Positions 14,878-17,581 of a stretch of DNA of 17,581 nucleotides are shown piece after piece. The position numbers and the translations under genes are program-made. The stretch comes from Pseudomonadota bacterium (lineage in GTDB: Bacteria > Verrucomicrobiota > Verrucomicrobiia > Chthoniobacterales > UBA6821), in the NCBI GenBank assembly GCA_009928265.1, contig RFPR01000032.1, positions 1 through 17,581 of the forward strand, given 5' to 3'. The notes below the pieces were generated by a model that saw only the letters and a list, made by a program, of their open reading frames with translations, made no database searches and was not told the origin of the DNA. Every line of letters begins with the position of its first letter. Within the stretch, counting starts at the first letter, position 1.

Positions 14878-15897
14878 ATGGAAACTATGTCGGATGTCAC
14901 GATCATAAAGGTGGAGGGTCTGACGAAAGTCTTCCGTACCTATCGGAAGGAGGAAGGGTTGCTCGGTGCCGTGAGAGGACTTTTTCATCGTCGACATACG
15001 GAGACCAAGGCAGCCGACTCCGTGAGTTTTTCAGTTGGTGAGGGGGAATTCGTCGGTTTTTTGGGACCCAATGGCGCGGGAAAAACCACCGTGTTGAAGA
15101 TGCTTTCCGGTCTGCTTCAGCCCACCTCGGGAAGCGCCCGGGTCTTGGGGCTCGATCCTTCCCGTAGGCCCGTCGAACTCAAGCGTCAGTTTGCTCTGCT
15201 CATGGGGCAGAAGAACGCCCTCTGGTGGGATCTCCCGGCCCGCGAATCGTTGGAGCTGAACCGTGCCATCTACGGGATCGATCGTAAGCAATTCGAAAGC
15301 ACGGTTGATGAGTTAAGTGAACTGCTCGATGTTCGCGACAACATGGGCGTCATGGTTCGCGAACTGAGTCTCGGCGAGAGGATGAAGATGGAGTTGATCG
15401 CCGCCCTGCTGCACCGCCCTAAGGTGCTTTTTCTCGATGAACCCACGATCGGGCTGGATGTGATCAGTCAGAAGAAGGTCCGGGAGTTCCTGCGGGAATA
15501 CAACCGTAGGCACAGGGTGGTGACGCTTCTGACCAGTCACTACATGCAGGATATCCAGGAACTCTGCGAGCGGGTGATCCTCATTGACCATGGGAAGATC
15601 TTCTTTGACGGACCACTGGAAGAGGTGACGGGGCGCTTTACTTCCACGAAGGTGATCGGTGTAGATTTCAGCCAACCGTTGCCCAAGTCTTTTATTCCAC
15701 CAGGAACGGTTCTTGAGAAGAGTCCACTGTCGATCAAGGTGGAGGTGGCACGTGCCGATGTCCCTCAGGCCTGCACGGCGCTCCTAGCCGCCTCGCCCGT
15801 GATCGATCTTTCCGTTGAGGAAGTGCCGATCGAGGAGGTCATCCGACGCGTCTTTGGTGGCCAACAGGAGATCCACAGGGGAGAATCACAACCATGA
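14878..15897 (+). CDS. ABC transporter ATP-binding protein (ABC-2/COG4586 type)
   Basis: A 339-residue ATPase subunit of an ABC-2-type exporter, of the longer COG4586-like class with an N-terminal FRTYRKEEGLLGAVRGLFHR insert before the nucleotide-binding domain. Walker A is GPNGAGKTT (63-71), the Q-loop Gln111 lies in MGQKNALWWDLP, the signature is LSLGERM (163-169), Walker B is VLFLDEP (183-189), and the switch histidine is His221 in TSHYM. About 90 residues of a C-terminal regulatory-type domain follow. An AGGGG ribosome-binding site sits 8 bases before the ATG at 14878; a second in-frame ATG is at 14887. Families of this class normally have two permease genes directly downstream, but the next gene is a DsbD-type reductase sharing an ATGA overlap. 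The permease must be elsewhere or absent. Confidence 0.92.
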   Translation: METMSDVTIIKVEGLTKVFRTYRKEEGLLGAVRGLFHRRHTETKAADSVSFSVGEGEFVGFLGPNGAGKTTVLKMLSGLLQPTSGSARVLGLDPSRRPVELKRQFALLMGQKNALWWDLPARESLELNRAIYGIDRKQFESTVDELSELLDVRDNMGVMVRELSLGERMKMELIAALLHRPKVLFLDEPTIGLDVISQKKVREFLREYNRRHRVVTLLTSHYMQDIQELCERVILIDHGKIFFDGPLEEVTGRFTSTKVIGVDFSQPLPKSFIPPGTVLEKSPLSIKVEVARADVPQACTALLAASPVIDLSVEEVPIEEVIRRVFGGQQEIHRGESQP

Positions 15898-17581
15898 AGC
15901 TCTTGAAGAATCTCCAGAGTCTGTTCATCGCATGGATTCTGCTTTCAGCCACGGCGTTTGCCGCAACGGGTGAGGGGGTAAAGGTATGGATGACTACCGA
16001 TGCTGTTCCTATTCAGGCAGGTACACCATTCCCTGTGACCATCGCGCTGGATTTGGAGCCCGGATGGCATACCTACTGGCAGTATCCCGGTGACTCGGGC
16101 CTTCCTCCGAAAGTGACATGGCAGCTTCCCGAGGGATGGACCGCTGGGCCCATCGAGTTTTCTGTGCCCAATCAGTTTTCCGAGCCCGGGGACATGATCA
16201 TCTATGGCTACGAGAAACGGCAGATTCTACGGGCGACAATCACTCCGCCCAAAGATCTCCCAAGGGAGCAGATTTATGATCTGAAGGCGTCCCTGACATG
16301 GCTGGCCTGCAAGGAACTCTGCGTGCCTGGTTCGGCTGATGTGGAATTGAAAGTTCCGGGGCCGAGAATGGGAGACCTGGATTGGAAATCAGCTTCCGTT
16401 CCCAAGGGTGATTGGCCCCTATCGGGAAAGCCTCCTTTCACGGTTTCCGTTTCCGGCAAGAATGGTACCAAATTGCTCTCTTTCTCAGGGGAACCGGGCA
16501 TCGCTTATGAGTTCTATCCCGATCCTGCCGACGGGACGTCGGCGGGTCATATGACCCAACTTGCTTCGGGGAATGCCATTGTCTTCTCAATCCCGTGGGA
16601 TGGCCCGGCGCAGTTTCACGGACTGCTCGTCGAGAAGGTCTCGCGAAAGGCTTGGTGGATTGCCGAAGGATCTGATTTCTCGGTTGGTTCTAAGTCTGCT
16701 TCTCAAGGGATCGCTTGGGGCATCCTCATCGCCGCCCTCTTCTCTGGCTTCCTTGGTGGTCTGATCCTGAACCTGATGCCCTGCGTCCTGCCGGTGATCT
16801 CGCTGAAGATCTTCAGCTTCATCGCTCAGGCGGGGGAGTCTCCACAGCGTATTTTCCGCCATGGGCTCGCCTTTGCCGCCGGGATCTTCGCCTGGTTCCT
16901 AGGATTAGGAGTTCTTGTGATCGCTCTCAAGGCCGGAGGTTCTCAGGTCACGTGGGGAGCATTTCAGTTTCAGAACCCATGGTTTGTCGTTGGTCTTAGC
17001 GTCCTGGTTTTTCTCTTTGCCCTGAATCTCTTTGGTGTCTTTGAGATCACGCTTCCGGGATCGGCCGCCAACTCCCTCGATCATACCGCTTCGCGTGGAG
17101 GCTATGCAGGATCCTTCTTCCAAGGGCTCTTTGCCACTTTGCTGGCCACTCCCTGCACGGCTCCCTTCCTGGGAAGTGCTCTCGGATTTGCCTTTGGGCA
17201 GAATGCGCCGGTGATCCTAGCGATGTTCGCCGCGGTCGCCCTCGGAATGTCACTCCCTTATTTGCTCCTGTCGGCTCGACCCGGATGGCGGAAGTGGATC
17301 CCGAAGCCAGGTATGTGGATGGAGCGTTTCAAGCAGTTCATGGGATTCCCCCTGCTCGCCACCAATCTCTGGCTCCTCTGGGTGGTCCAAAATCAGCGGG
17401 GGTCAGAGGCGGTCCTGGTCCTGCTCGCCCTCTTCCTCGTGCTGGGGTTCTGTGCCTGGATCTTCGGGATCGTGGGAGGTAGGCGCCTGCCGGTATTGGG
17501 GATCCTCCTCATCGCCTTGGGAGCCGTGGCGATTGCGGGAAAAAAAATCGCCGCCACCCAAGTGACAAAGGCCGGAAAGGC
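15894..17581 (+). CDS. DsbD/ScsB-type protein-disulfide reductase, 3' end outside window
   Basis: Open from the ATG at 15894 to the window end (562 codons, no stop), this is the N-terminal and membrane part of a DsbD/ScsB-type reductase, which carries electrons from cytoplasmic thioredoxin across the inner membrane to reduce exported thiols. A signal peptide (residues 1-23, ending TAFA) precedes a periplasmic DsbD-alpha-like domain with HTYWQYPGDSGLPP and the redox pair Cys139/Cys143 in WLACKELCVPG. The membrane domain starts near residue 275; its two intramembrane cysteines are Cys297 in NLMPCVLPV and Cys421 in TPCTAPFLG, the pair that relays electrons. A C-terminal thioredoxin-like domain would be expected beyond the window. 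The start overlaps the ABC gene stop (ATGA), indicating coupling. Whether it supports cytochrome c maturation or disulfide repair cannot be told. Confidence 0.9.
   Translation, partial: MKLLKNLQSLFIAWILLSATAFAATGEGVKVWMTTDAVPIQAGTPFPVTIALDLEPGWHTYWQYPGDSGLPPKVTWQLPEGWTAGPIEFSVPNQFSEPGDMIIYGYEKRQILRATITPPKDLPREQIYDLKASLTWLACKELCVPGSADVELKVPGPRMGDLDWKSASVPKGDWPLSGKPPFTVSVSGKNGTKLLSFSGEPGIAYEFYPDPADGTSAGHMTQLASGNAIVFSIPWDGPAQFHGLLVEKVSRKAWWIAEGSDFSVGSKSASQGIAWGILIAALFSGFLGGLILNLMPCVLPVISLKIFSFIAQAGESPQRIFRHGLAFAAGIFAWFLGLGVLVIALKAGGSQVTWGAFQFQNPWFVVGLSVLVFLFALNLFGVFEITLPGSAANSLDHTASRGGYAGSFFQGLFATLLATPCTAPFLGSALGFAFGQNAPVILAMFAAVALGMSLPYLLLSARPGWRKWIPKPGMWMERFKQFMGFPLLATNLWLLWVVQNQRGSEAVLVLLALFLVLGFCAWIFGIVGGRRLPVLGILLIALGAVAIAGKKIAATQVTKAGK

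Noticed and set aside
14208..14906. Minus-strand open frame of 232 codons opposite trmL
   Set aside because: It lies across trmL, the end of DUF1501 and the ABC start, with no family-like motifs; the plus-strand genes explain the region.

Overview
The window is about 17.6 kb of gene-dense, fairly GC-rich bacterial chromosome. It contains 17 protein genes, two of them cut by the window edges, and no rRNA, tRNA, CRISPR array or transposase. The gene set points to the Verrucomicrobiota / PVC group: a DUF1800-DUF1501 pair with a twin-arginine leader, a fused SpmA-SpmB nucleoside-recognition protein, a small 'FKAERF' conserved hypothetical, a gamma-carbonic anhydrase and many genes with weak or no Shine-Dalgarno sequence. 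The phylum is an inference from protein resemblance; no marker gene fixes it.

Layout. 1-1474 (+): the end of nuoF (complex I), a DUF423 membrane protein and yjbQ are spaced 4-6 bases apart, an apparent operon tail. A palindromic repeat starts at the yjbQ stop. 1677-2747 (+): an AT-rich orphan gene for a secreted, probably coiled-coil protein. 2769-4061 (-): fused spmAB, divergent from dcd (4148-4714, +), with a small palindrome between them. 4717-4919: a structured element with long inverted arms and several internal hairpins, lying between convergent dcd and a bifunctional nuclease gene (4897-5355, -) and extending into the latter. 5415-6020 (-): gamma-carbonic anhydrase, divergent from an HU-type DNA-binding gene (6127-6405, +) that has a clear sigma70-like promoter and a near-ideal terminator. 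6502-8903 (+): mdh and fumC share an ATGA overlap, so two consecutive TCA-cycle enzymes are translationally coupled. A second copy of the palindromic repeat follows fumC. 9029-9993 (+): a 115-residue conserved hypothetical and a secreted chalcone-isomerase-like protein. 10000-11367 (-): a beta-CASP metallo-beta-lactamase nuclease, divergent from the DUF1800-DUF1501 pair (11494-14314, +). 14388-17581 (+): trmL, an ABC-2-type ATPase and a DsbD/ScsB-type disulfide reductase are tightly packed and the last runs off the window.

Most of the window is housekeeping: respiration (nuoF), the TCA cycle (mdh-fumC), pyrimidine nucleotide supply (dcd), nucleoid structure (HU), tRNA wobble modification (trmL) and envelope redox chemistry (DsbD-type). 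The least explained items are the non-coding elements, namely the two-copy stop-codon-anchored palindrome family and the separate multi-hairpin element, together with the AT-rich secreted orphan and an ABC ATPase with no adjacent permease. I found no clear new multi-gene system.
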